Position numbers and translations under genes: made by a program | Notes under the pieces: model-generated | Database searches by the model: none | What the model saw: only the letters and a program-made list of their open reading frames with translations | What the model was told of the DNA's origin: nothing | Shown: positions 42,259 to 53,520 of the stretch, piece after piece | How the letters are laid out: the number at the start of each line of letters is the position of its first letter | Numbering within the stretch: the first letter of the stretch is position 1 | Source: Zingiber officinale | Taxonomy: Eukaryota; Streptophyta; Magnoliopsida; Zingiberales; Zingiberaceae | DNA length: 64,000 nucleotides | Assembly (NCBI RefSeq): GCF_018446385.1 | Contig: NC_055989.1 | Span: 133,141,004 to 133,205,003 of the forward strand | Reading direction: 5' to 3'

Positions 42259-42915
42259 TCATAATAAGAATTTTTTTATGATCCATACAAAAATAGAACA
42301 ATGAGCTTGAGATCTCATATTAGCTCATGTAAAAAACACCCTCATGTTGTTCAAACAACTCAAGCACAATTAAGTTTACGACTAGGTTCAAGAGAGGGAG
42401 AGGTGTGTTTGACTTCTTGGAAATTTGATCAAGATGCATCTAGAAAAGCATTAGCTAGAATGATAATAATGGATGAATTCCCTTTCAAATTTATAGAAAG
42501 AGAAGGATTTAAAAAATATAGAAAGAGAAGGATTTAAAGCATTTATGGTCATGGTATATCCAATGTTTCGAATTCCTTCAAGATGGACGGTTGCACGTGA
42601 TTGTATTGAATTATATACCGTTGAAAGGGAAATATTGAAAAGTTTGTTGCATAATTCAACACAAAGAGTTTCTTGGACCACTGATACATGGACATCAATC
42701 AAAAAATCAATTATATGTGTTTAATAACTCATTTTATCAATACAAATTGGAATTTACAAAAAAGGATTCTCAATTTTTGTCCAATTACAAGTCATAAAGG
42801 TGAGACAATTAGTTTATCCATTGAAAATTGCTTGAGGGATTGGGGAATCAACAAAATTGTCACTATCATAGTTGATAATGCAAGTTCAAATGATATTGTT
42901 ATCAAATCATGTAGC
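42167..42915 (+). pseudogene. hAT transposase (BED finger, RICESLEEPER-like), 5' part, broken
   Basis: The ATG at 42167 starts MEVDNNCSIPQ. The zinc-finger end is SLRSHISSCKKHPHVVQTTQ. Typical hAT blocks follow: WKFDQDASRKALARMIIMDE, FPFKFIEREGF, RVSWTTDTWTSI and ITHFINTNWNLQKRILNFCP, ending VDNASSND near 42895. Frameshifts occur near 42280 and 42520. The catalytic C-terminal part and hATC dimerisation domain are absent: a solo LTR is inserted here, and beyond it the sequence is retrotransposon gag, not hAT. Confidence 0.85.
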
Positions 42916-45307
42916 TGTTGGTTGCTACTCGGAAAACCTAATGGTTCCACTGTACAAAAATTTTGTACAAAGGTCTGAACTTTTTTCCTAGCTACCATGT
43001 ATTCTTTTAAATTAAACTTGGATCGCCTGCGGAACTTAACACGTTTGATCCAAATTTAATCTATTTGTTCTTTTAGGTTTTGACTTGGATCTCCTGCGGA
43101 ACTTAACATGCTCGATCCAAATCACCTAGGTTATTAATTCCATTAAATATTAATTTCCAAAATTAGTTTTCAGTGCTGACGTGGCGAGGCACATGACCTT
43201 CTTGGATATGGGAGCAACCACCACCGACTAGACAAAACCTTTTAAGGAAAACTAATATTTAATTTCCTAAAATAACTTTAGGTCAACCGAAAAGAACAAT
43301 CAAATCACAAGGAAAAGAAAAACAAAAGAGCATTACATCGAAAACAAATTCGAAACACTAAAATCGTATGCATCTTGTATTTGGTATTATTTCCAAAAAT
43401 AACTAGTATGATGCGGAAAGGAAAAATACTAGTTATACCTTCTAGAAAGACCTCTTGATCTTCTACCGTATTCCTCTTCTAACCTCGGACGTTTTGTGGG
43501 CAACGATCTTCCAAGATGAGGACCACCAAAGCACCTTCTTCTCCTCCTTGCTAGGTTCGGCCAAATCAAAAGCTTTACCAAGGATGAAGAAAAAACATCA
43601 ACCAAACTCCAAGGGATGAAAGCTTTCTCTCCTTCTTCTTCTTCTTCTCCAAGTAGTATCCGGCCACCACAAGAGCTCCAAGCAAGAGAAGGTTTCGGCC
43701 ACCACAAAGAGGAAGAGAGGGAGAGAGGATGGCCGGCCACAACACCAAGGAAAAGAGGGAGAGAATAATAGAGGTTGTCTCTCATGAAGGCACCTCAATC
43801 CCCTCTTTTATATTCCTTAGCTTTGGTAAATAAGGAAATTTAATTACAATAAAATTTCCTTAATTTTCCTTGACATGAATTAATTGAGAAAAATAAAATA
43901 AAATTTTCCAATTAAACTTGTAATGGCCGGCCACCTCATGGAGAGCAAACAAGACAATTTTCAATCAACAATTAAAAATTCCTTATTTGTCTTCGGAAAT
44001 TTTAAAAAATAAAATTTCCCTTTAAAATCCCTGCATGGTTGATAAAAAGAAATTTCTATAATTTTAATTTTTCAACATGTGAATAATTTTCAAAGAGAAA
44101 AAATAAAATATCTTTCCTATCTACAAATAAGGAAAGAGATCTAATCTCTTTTCTTAATCTTTTGTAGAAGAGATATTTTAATTTTAATTCTCTTCAATAA
44201 ATTATATCTTCCACATAAGAAAATTTTAAAATTAAAATTCTTTTAAATTTAATGGGGGCCGGCCACCTAAGTTTGGGTTCAAGCTAGGGCCGACCACCCA
44301 TGAACCAAGGCTTGGGCGGCCCTAGCTTGAACCACAAGCTAGCTTGGCCGGCCCCCTTATCATGGGTATGAAGGTGGGTATAGGTGGGTATAGTACTCTA
44401 TAAATAAGAGGCTACGATAGGGACCAAGAGGAGGAATTGGTTTTGGTCTCCCGATAAAATTAAGCATCCCGTGTTCGCCCCGAGCACAACTTAATTTTAT
44501 CAATAATAATTCATTCCACTAGAGAACTATTATTGAACTACCACACCAATCCCAAATTACATTTTTGGGCTCATTCTTATTATGAGTGTGTTAGTCTCCC
44601 TGTGTTTAAGATGTCGAATGTCCACTAATTAAATGAGTTACTGACAACTCATTTAATTAATATCTTAATCCAAGAATAGTACCACTCAACCTTATCGTCA
44701 TGTCGGACTAAGTCCACCTGCAGGGTTTAACATGACAATCTTTATGAGCTCATCTTGGGGACATTATTAACCTAGATTACTAGGACACAGTTTCCTTCTA
44801 TAATCAACAACACACACTATAAGTGATATCATTTCCCAACTTATCGGGCTTATTGATTCATCGAACTAAATCTCACCCATTGATAAATTAAAGAAATAAA
44901 TATCAAATATATGTGCTTGTTATTATATTAGGATTAAGAGTACACACTTCCATAATAACTGAGGTATTTGTTCCTTTATAAAGTCAGTATAAAAGAAACA
45001 ACATCAAATGGTCCTACTCAATACACTTTAAGTGTATTAGTGTAATTATATAGTTAAGATAAACTAATTCCTAATTACACTACGACCTTCCAATGGTTTG
45101 TTCCTTTCCATTTTGGCCGTGAGCTACTGTTTATAATTTATAAGGTACTGATAACATCCTCTTCTGTATGTGGCACCACATACTATGTTATCTACAATAT
45201 AAATTAATTGAACAACTACAACTAAATGTAGACAATTTGACCAAATGTGATTCTTTATTCAAAATAAATGTTTACAAAAGCTTAGACTTTCAGTATACAC
45301 TCTAACA
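42916..45307 (+). mobile_element. Solo LTR (2392 bp), TSD GTAGC
   Basis: It runs from TGTTGGTTGCTACTCGG to CACTCTAACA, flanked by GTAGC at 42911-42915 and 45308-45312. A plus-strand TATA box (CTATAAATAAGAGG, about 44398) sets the orientation. There is no internal coding sequence; the open frames near 43430-43800 are C/T-rich chance frames. The length and ends resemble large copia LTRs of the SIRE/Maximus kind; this is inference. Confidence 0.88.
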
Positions 45308-45312
45308 GTAGC

Positions 45313-45941
45313 TTATCATGCTAAAACCTCTCAACCTAGGTTTAGAAAGGTAGATAGGAATTTAGGCAAAAACCCTAAGGATCCTAGGTATTTGCCTAAG
45401 AAGAAGAAAAATCAAGGTTTTAGTGAAAAAACCTAAGGTTGAAGAATTATGGAAGGAAAATCAAGTCTTGAGATCAAGACTTGACAAATTAGAAAGGACT
45501 CTTAGAAAAATCACAAATATGACACAAGGGTCCAAGAGTCAAAACCTAGGTCTAGAAGTATCAAAATCATCCAATGGTCATAAGGGTTTGGGATACAAAC
45601 CTAAAACCAAGAAGGATGTAATTTCTTACCATAGAGTTCCATATAGTTATGGAACCAACCCTAGGTCTAGTGATCAAGTCAAGAATACTAGGGAGGTCAT
45701 CCCTAAGAGTATTTTTGCAACAAATGTGACTAAGACTTCTAAGAAGTCCAAGAAAGTCACCAAGAAGGTCACAAGGGAAGCAATCCCTAGGGTTGACCTA
45801 GAAAAGGTGATCAAGGCTTCTAAGAAGCCAAACAAGATCACTAGAAAGGTATCTAGGGAAGTTATCCCTAGTGAGTACCTAGAGCATCCAAGGAGCACCA
45901 ATAGATTTTGGGTTCCTAGGAGCATCTTCTCTACCCCATAG
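45313..45941 (+). pseudogene. Gag C-terminal part, family A copy 2
   Basis: It corresponds to the tail of the Gag at 1-400 (minus strand): ENQVLRSRLDKLERTL, GLGYKPKTKKDV and YHRVPYSYGTNPR are shared. An extra A in a run near 45426-45431 shifts the frame. After this a chain of Lys/Ser-rich repeats (VTKTSKKSKKVTKKVTREAI) leads to NRFWVPRSIFSTP and a stop at 45939-45941. Its 5' part, PBS and 5' LTR are missing; the fragment begins against the TSD of the solo LTR. Confidence 0.78.
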
Positions 45942-48182
45942 ATGGGTTAGAGAGTGTCAACTCTAAGTGGAAGGGTAGTTAACCTAATCATGATGAAGTT
46001 GACACTCAAGGAGCATTTTCAAGGTTATTATTAACCTTTGAAAATGAAAAAGATAAAGGGTTTACTCTTGGAAAGAGTAAAATGTGTCATATTTTGAGAA
46101 ATTGGATGAATTTTAAATGACACAATTTGAGAAAATCATAAGAACTACCAAGTTGGGATTTTGGTATGCTCTTAGGAAGTTAAAGGCAAATTTAAGCCTT
46201 AACTCAATTGATTACTCTTTAAAAGAGTAAATTATGTCAAAATTTGAAGAATATGCTTAATTTAAATTGGCACAAATTAGGAAAAGCAAAAGAAATGTCA
46301 AATTTGATTTTTGACATTTTCTTGGGAAAATTGGGCAATCTAGGGTTTAAGTTTTAGGATTAGCTATGTGCTTAAGGATACTTAGATAGATAATTTAGGT
46401 ATATTTTATTTATGCTAAACCTTACCATGATTGTTTGCCCATTATATGCCATGACATCATGTTTATTTTTGCATTCATATTTTATTATGAAAAACACAAA
46501 AATACCATGTCATGACATACATACATCGTGTAGTTATAGGAAATTTTCTTTTGAAAATTATTTCTTTTTGATGTATGCCATAACATTATCATGCATTATG
46601 TTTATTTCTTTAAAATTAAGGACAAATGACATTTATCAACAGGTGATATCAACAAATGATATCCTAGGTGGATGTTCAATATCCATAAAATGTCTCGATA
46701 GATATGCATGATCCCTAGATTAGGGCAAGACCAAGTTTTTACATCTCACAAAGACTCATAAGATGACTTGTATGTGTTTTAGTACACATTTGATACAAGT
46801 GAGATGTTAGGATGATGAACAAAACTCAAGATATTGATTTAGTGCATTCTTTTGAGTTTTAAGTTCATCAAAACACATAGTTATGTGTTTTCCCATCATT
46901 GGGAAAGCTAATGTACAAATCATGTGCATTAAGCCCAAGGAACATGGTGGGATATTAGTTTTAAAAATGATTTTAAACATACTTTGGAAAACCTTTATGA
47001 AGACTATCTTTTGATAGTGATCATCATTAAATAGTTGAGCACAAACTAGAGGAAAACGCTGAAGTTTTTGCAAGTTCTCTAGTTTATGTCAATCTTTGAA
47101 AATATGAAGTATTTTATTAGAAAACTATTTTTCTATGATAATATATGCCCTAAATAATATCTACACAAATTTTCACAATTTTTGGGATTTTTTAGAATTT
47201 TCTAGGGGTTTCTAAAGTTGACTGAAATGATATTTCAGCAACTATCAGAACTCCAATCGATCACCCGATCGATTGGAGTGCCTCAATCGATCAGGCGATC
47301 GATTGAGAAGGCAAATCTCGCGAGCAGAAGCTCACTGGATCGATCAGTCGATTGATCCAGACTGGCTGAATCGATCAGTGGATCGATTCAAGGCAATTCA
47401 ATCGATTGAGACCCAACTCCAATCAATTGAGGAAGCTGATTTTGGCTGGGAAAGCCTGATTTCAGCATTCCAAACCAAGTTTAGTCTAGGGAACCATTCC
47501 AAATCCATCAAAATACATTTGTATACATAAAAAGTGTATTTTCATGTTGAAAACAAGGATGGATTAGTTGAGGAAGACTAAATTGAAGTTTAGGTTGAGG
47601 TTTGCTTCAAATTTTGAATATTTGAACCTCTAAACTTCTAAATTTGGGTTTCCTAAAGGTTTAGGGATTCCAAGTCATTGTTGGTACAACGACAGAAGGT
47701 ACGACCATGTCTTTAGGGGGAGGTACTCTTTAAGGACATGAAAATTATTTTTCATACACCTTGGAAGGTGGTTAATCTTCTTTTAGAGAAAATGCTCAAG
47801 GTTGGACATTGAAATTAATGGGAAGTGGATATCCTCATTGTTTAAGTAGAGGTTGCTCATGGATGAGCATTTGATACAAATGAAGGGTATGGGACCTTCA
47901 TTTGGGTTATTCAAGTGGTTAATGCTCAAGGGTGAGCATTGATGATAATGAAGGGTATGAGACTTTCATTATTGTGTTGTGAGCAACGAGTGAAGTTGTA
48001 AACAACGTTGGGTAACTCTTCAGAGGGAGAGTTTGTTTTTGATGTGTGCCCAAAGATGGGGGTATGTTTGTGATGTGTGTCAATAGGGGGAGAATGTATG
48101 GTTAAGTTAGGCCTTCAGTACCTAAAGAGATAGTTTGCCTAACTTAACAAGTAGTATTATCAAACATCAAAAAGGGGGAGAT
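45942..48182 (+). other. Non-coding internal region of family A copy 2
   Basis: No protease, integrase or RT is encoded between gag and the 3' LTR, so this copy is gag-only. Contents are repeated phrases such as AAAATGTGTCATATTTTGAG, a palindrome array at 47245-47440, several GGGGGAG tracts (47717, 48090) and the polypurine tract AAAAAGGGGGAGAT ending at 48182. Confidence 0.75.
47245..47440. repeat. Covarying ATCGATC palindrome array in internal region
   Basis: Four strong units occur: CTCCAATCGATC/GATCGATTGGAG, CTCAATCGATC/GATCGATTGAG, CTGGATCGATC/GATTGATCCAG and TGAATCGATC/GATCGATTCA, each with a 4-base loop. The flanking stem bases differ between units but remain complementary. Confidence 0.9.
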
Positions 48183-48409
48183 TGTTGGTGCAATATCCTT
48201 TAGGTCAAGGTTGACCTGGTTGACCAAGCCTGATTCTTGGTTTGGGTTTCGATGTTTGACAATATATTGGGTTTAGATGATATGGACAATGCAGGTGTAG
48301 TTGTTTATTTGGGGAGATTGTTGATACAATTTCCGTTTGGTCAAGGTTGACCAATTGAGATGTGAAGAAAAATCAAGTAGGTCAAGGTTGACCGGATACT
48401 TGATTGGAA

Positions 48410-48880
48410 AGTCCTGGTGAGTGAAGCCAGGCAGAAGGAAAGTCCTGGTGAGTGAAGCCAGGCGGAGGAAAGTCCTGGTGAGTGAAACCAGGCAGAAGGA
48501 AATCCTAGTAAGTGAAGCTAGGCAGAAGGAAAGTCCTGGTGAGTGAAGTCAGGCAGAAGGAAATCTTGGTGAGTGAAGCCAGGTGAAAATCCTAGTGAGT
48601 GAAGCTAGGTGAAAGTCAGGCAGTTGGAAAATCCTAGTGAGTGAAGCTAGGTGAAAGTCCTGGTGAGTGAAGCCGGGCAGTTGAAAAATCCTATGAGTGA
48701 AGCTAGGTGAAAGTCCTAGTGAGTGAAGTCAGGCAGATGGAAATCCTAGTGAGTGAATCAAGGTGAAAGTCTTGGTGAGTGAAGCCAGGCAGTTGGAAAG
48801 TCCTAGTGAGTGAAGCTAGGCAAATGTAAATCCTAGTGAGTGAAGCTAGGTGAAAGTCCTGGTAAGTGAAGCCAGGCAAG
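48410..48880. repeat. Tandem hairpin array in family A LTR (copy 2)
   Basis: About 18 units alternate CCTGG-TGAGTGAAG-CCAGG and CCTAG-TGAGTGAAG-CTAGG, with few mismatched units. The loop TGAGTGAAG is nearly invariant. Confidence 0.9.
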
Positions 48881-48884
48881 GGAA

Positions 48885-49075
48885 ATCCAGATGGGTCAAG
48901 GTTGACCAGACATCTGGTGGAAGTCCAAGTAGGTCAAAGGGATTGACCGGATACTTGGCACAAGGAGAAAAGTCCAAGTGGGTCAAAGGGATTGACCGGA
49001 CACTTGGTGAGGGAGTTCTAGCAGGTCAAGGGAGACCAGATGCTAGGTATAATGTACCAACAGGTCAAGGTTGAC
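48885..49075. repeat. Nested-stem units in family A LTR
   Basis: Units have an outer stem CCAGATG/CATCTGG, CCAAGTA/TACTTGG or CCAAGTG/CACTTGG, and an inner core based on GGTCAA..TTGACC. The architecture is the same as in family C although the families differ otherwise. Confidence 0.88.
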
Positions 49076-49124
49076 CGGATGTTGGTTTGGGGGGCTTGGG
49101 ACTTGGTTTTGGGCAAAAACCAGT

Positions 49125-49460
49125 GCTGGATCGATCAGCCGATCGATTGGCTGGAGCCCAATCGATCGGCCGATCGATTGGGGAGTCCCCGTGAGAAGCC
49201 TTCGTCCCAATCGATCAGTGGATCGATTGGGAGGCAGTCGCGAGCTCACAGAAGGCTGCTGGATCGATCAGCTGATCGATCCAGAGCCCCCAATCGATCA
49301 GTGGATCGATTGGGAGGTGCGACTTCGCGCGATAAGCTCTGGATCGATCAGCCGATCGATCCAGGCATTTTTCCAAGAGCACAGAGGCGCTCTGGATCGA
49401 TCAGCCGATCGATCCAAAGCCTCCCCGATCGATTGGGAGCAATCCAATCGATCGGGATTC
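49125..49460. repeat. ATCGATC palindrome array in family A LTR (copy 2)
   Basis: Seven units have outer bases CTGG/CCAG or CCCA/TGGG around ATCGATC-loop-GATCGAT. Translations on all frames give Asp-Arg-Ser-Ile repeats and are not genes. Confidence 0.9.
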
Positions 49461-49980
49461 GACCGTTGGCGCAGGATATAGCTGTTGGCGTGCGTCTTCT
49501 TCGGAAGCTCTCGCAGAACTTCGACGGCTTTCATCTCCGATCCTCACAGCGACTCCAGCCACTTCTCCACAGTTCTCACGCCAGATCTTGAGGGTTCTTG
49601 GAGGCATTTCCAAGTCAAGAGGCGGATCTACAGTGAAAAGAAAAATTCTAGGGTTAGGGTTTTCTTGTGCAAACTTGTAAGCTTTTGCTTGTGTTTTGTT
49701 TCCCTTTCCCTTTCTTCTTGTAGTGTGAACTTGTAGGGCTTCTCCGCCTTTGGTAGTTATCATAAAAGAGTGTTTTATTAGTGGAGGGTGTGTGAGTGTG
49801 TGGATCCTTGGATTAGTCACCTCCTTTGGAGGTGGATACCAAGTAAATCTACTTGTTAGCGTTGTGTGTTGTTTCTTGTATATTTTCGCTGCGCATCTTT
49901 GAAGAAACAAGCAACGCTGACCACGAGTACGCGACGAGCTATTCACCCCCCCCCCCCTCTAGCTATATTTGGTCCCAACA

Positions 49981-50958
49981 AGCATGAGAAGGTAAGTCCA
50001 AGTTAGTCAAGGTTGACCGGACGCTTGGCACGAGGAGAAAAGTTCAAGTGGGTCAAAGTATTGAACGGACACTTGGTGAAGAAGTCCCAGCATGTCAAGT
50101 TGATCGGATTCTAGGCATGAGGAGTCCTAGTAGGTCACGATTGACCGGAATTGGGTTTGAGAGCCCTAGACTTGACTCGACAAGCTAGGATTAGTCAATT
50201 TGATCAAGTGATCAAATTAGACCAAGCTCAATCAATCAGCTGATCGATTGGGCACAGTGCTGCGATAAATGGCAACCCAATCGATTGGGAGCTTATATCG
50301 CTCGCACAGTAGCTTCCCCAATCGATTAGCCGATTGATTGGGGGCTAGTTTTCTCGCGCAGATGTGAGAGCACAGAAGAAGGCTGAATCGATTAGCCGAT
50401 CGATTCAGTCTCTCCAATCGATCAGCTGATCGATTGGGTTGTGACCGTTGCACATGATAAAGCTGTTGGCGAGCGATTTCTTCTGTATTTCTTTGTGAGC
50501 TTCATTCCCAACCTCACGCGACCTTCTCCACCGAGCTCACCGACACACACCTGATCTTGAAGGCTTAGAGAGGAGTGTTGGTACATTTCCAAGCAAGTCA
50601 AGAGGTGTATTTAAGCAGGAAGAAGAAGTTAGGGTTTTGGCTTCATGTTGTAAATCTTGTAAGATTTTACTTGTATTTGCTTCCCTTTTTCTTCTTGTTA
50701 TATTGTGAGTGTTGTACAAGGCTTCTCCGCCTTCAGTAGTTACCGAGGAGTGTTTTCATAATGAATGAGTGAATGAGGGTCAGATCCTTGGATTAGTCAC
50801 CTCTTCTTGAGGTGGTTACTAAGTAAATCCTCGTGTTAGCGTTGTGAGTCTTGTTTCGAGTCTTTTCGCTGCATATCAACAACAATGAAGCAAGCAAATG
50901 AAACGCGACGAGCTATTCACCCCCCCCCCCCCACTCTAGCTACAAATCGACCATAACA
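49981..50958 (+). mobile_element. 5'-truncated LTR related to family A
   Basis: It begins abruptly after the family A LTR and ends CTACAAATCGACCATAACA. It has nested-stem units (49990-50150), ATCGATC palindromes (50220-50445), the text GGCTTCTCCGCCTTC, and a C-rich run near its end. It is diverged from 48183-49980, so it is a separate, older relative into which copy 2 probably inserted. Confidence 0.75.
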
Positions 50959-50964
50959 GCATTA

Positions 50965-52680
50965 TCCGAGGATCCAGAACTAGAGAGCATATTATCTTCG
51001 ACCGCCGAGGCTTCCAAGATTGGAGCAGCAACTTGAGATGATTCTGATGGTATAGAGGAGTTATTAGAGAGCTCTAGAGCAGGACCTAGGATGACATCAC
51101 TTCTGACAATATTAGATGACTTTAAGAAGGTGTCACTTGTATCTGGAGGAGAGATTGAAGAAACTACTGGAAGAGGAAATAGAGACTCATCAAAAGTAAC
51201 ATGTCATGAAATATAAATTCGTTTTGTTGGTATATGCAAGCAACGATAACTATGGTGCGAATTGCTATAACCAAGGAAAACATATTGTAGTGAACAAGAG
51301 TCAAGTTTGTGTTTAGTAAAGGTGTAACCATGGATAACATGGCAACCAAAAATTTGAAGGAAAGTGTAATCAGGAGTTTGATTATAAAGTTTTTCAAAAG
51401 GACACTTATGATTGAGCAATGGAGTAGGAAGTTGATTTATGAGATATACGACAACGTTAACAACTTCATCCCAAAATTTACGTGGAACTGATGCATGATG
51501 AAGAAGAGCTAAGGCAGTTTCAACTATATGTCTATATTTTCTCTAACAAAGCTATTTTATTTTAGAGTGTGAGCGCAAGAAACTCGATGAACAATTCCAC
51601 AAGAGACAAGATGACGATGGAGAGTTTGATATTCGCCTCCCCAATCAGAATGAAAAGAGAGTATTTTATGATTAAAATATCATTCAACTTGAATTTAAAA
51701 ATTATAGAATATATCAAATAAATCAAATTTTCTTCTTATAGGATAGAGCCAAGTATATTTACTAAAATGATCAATGAAGGCAACATAATATTAGAAACCT
51801 TGATTATACAAAATAGGTACAGGGCCCCCAACATCAGAATAGATTATTTCAAGGGGAAAATTAGAAACATGATCAGATAAAGAAAAAGGTAGCTTATAAC
51901 TTTTAGATTCCATAAAGGCCCTACATGAATGAGATGGAGAGGAGGTAATGGAAGTAGGTAAACCATACCTATTGATGATTGACTGAATAATACAAAGGGA
52001 AGGATAACCAAGTCGAGCATGCCAAGCTAGTTTATTTGTGCGTTCACTAACAAAAGCTTTGATTGAAGAACTCTGAAAATAGTAGAGGTCATTTTTGATT
52101 TTCCCATAAAATACAATAGCATTTGTTCCTTTATTTTTTATAAGATAATGATTATGATGAAACTAAAAAATGACATTGTTTTCAAAATAAAACTGACGTG
52201 TAGAAAGTAAATTTTTAGTGATAGATGGAACATGAAAGACATTGCGCATGTGAAAAGTACAATTAGATAAATGAACATATGTGTTTCCAAGATTAGCAAT
52301 TTGCAAACCTAAACCATCACCTACTTGAACTGTATCTGAGCCATAATATGACATTACGTCTATAAAGATATTATAATCTGATGTGACATGATGAGTCGTT
52401 CCAATGTCAATATACCAATCAGTAGATAAAAACTCTGAGGTTTTACCACAAGTAGGCATAGATGAGAGGACTTTAGGATATACTTGTGAAATAGACAATT
52501 GTCTTAAGGTTGTATGACCACCAATGAAATTTGAGTCAAATTGACTAGGACATTGAATACCAAAATGTTTATTTTAGAGATAAATTTAACTTTTTACCCG
52601 AGACCAATCAAGTCTTTTAGAACATAGATTTCTAATATGACCAATGATGTGACAAATCTAACATCGGTTTGAACTTTACT
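50965..52680 (-). pseudogene. Copia zinc knuckle, protease and integrase remnant
   Basis: Reading leftward: a CHIIGHIRNLC zinc-knuckle relic (about 52600-52665); the open piece 52163-52498 with WYIDIGTTHHVTS (protease D-x-G with Ile between) and VGDGLGLQI; HARLGYPS (about 52030) of the GAG-pre-integrase domain; integrase core phrases VGGPVP, IDHFSKYTW and FHSDWGGEY (51650-51830). The C-terminal piece 51204-51419 has FEKLYNQTPDY, FGCHVIHGYT and VFLGYS. Many stops and shifts show it is dead. Confidence 0.8.
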
Positions 52681-53507
52681 TTTGGCCTCCATGATGTCGT
52701 TGAGTATTTGACATCTAAAGTAAAAATAACTTGTCCGGTGACAGCTGTTGGACGACGTCACAAGAAAGAGCTTCTACCTCGTGGTTGGCAACTATGGATT
52801 GAAGAGCCGATAGGGGAGGACCAACGACGATCGGTAGCCAGGCGTCGGCGCCGACGATCACAGGCTGAGAGATACAACAGTGTGCGGTAGCGGCTGCTGC
52901 GGCGAGGAGGGCTACTTGCGGCCGGCAGTAAGAGAGGCTGGAAGCAACAGTTGGCTGATATCTGGCAACAGAGCACGCGGCTTGTTTGGCGATGCAGCAG
53001 CGTCGGTGTTTCACGTGCGGGAGGAAGAAACGACCGCGGCTATCTCCATTGTGCTCCGACAGCAAGGAAGGCGGCTATGGATGTGCTGTCAGCGTGGTGA
53101 CAACGACATGAAAGGATTCGCCGTATCTTTGTCTCAGCAACAAAACTTGCTACTGCCAAAGAGCTCAGAGGCAGCAGAAGAAGGGTGGAGAATGGTCGAC
53201 GCAAGGATGAGCGTGGGTTGTGGTGGCAGTGGGAGAAAAACCACAGAGACAAGAATCGTTAAGGAAACTTAAAAGTGTTTAGGTTTTTTTTTCAGAAGAG
53301 AAAAAAATAGATATTAAGGAAGACGAAAGAGAAAAATAAAGGGATTGACGGTGGAAGAAAACAAATATTTTTCGTTTGCTCTGGAAAACAGAGAAGAACA
53401 AGAAAATCAAAACATGTAGGAGAGAAGAGGCCTGAGGGGAAAATTAAAAAGGGTTCGTCGTTTATTGGATATCCGCCTTAAGAAGTTGAGAGAAGATAAA
53501 AAGATAT

Positions 53508-53520
53508 GGTTCTAATACCA
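53508..53520 (-). other. Primer-binding site of minus-strand copia element
   Basis: The minus strand reads TGGTATTAGAACC directly after the LTR end, an initiator tRNA-Met type PBS with point changes. Confidence 0.8.

Larger units (their letters stand above)
48183..49980 (+). mobile_element. 3' LTR of family A copy 2 (1798 bp)
   Basis: It runs from TGTTGGTGCAATATCC to GGTCCCAACA and matches 1653-3211 in inverse orientation. It carries a hairpin array, a second nested hairpin array with GGTCAA/TTGACC cores, a GATCGAT array and a C-rich run. Near 48303 a second copy of the tract-plus-LTR start (GGGGAGATTGTTGATACAAT) follows the true start by about 120 bp. No second copy exists in the other LTR. 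Confidence 0.9.

Noticed and set aside
43429-43798. 118- and 66-codon frames on the minus strand
   Set aside because: They lie in the C/T-rich interior of a solo LTR. Composition is Ser/Leu-rich from pyrimidine tracts.
48410-48880. CRISPR-like regularly spaced repeats
   Set aside because: The spacers are themselves repeats, units are hairpins within a plant LTR, and no cas genes exist. A prokaryotic system is not plausible.
52880-53272. 130-codon plus-strand frame
   Set aside because: It has no recognisable domain and lies inside a dead copia element. Equal-length frames occur on the other strand.
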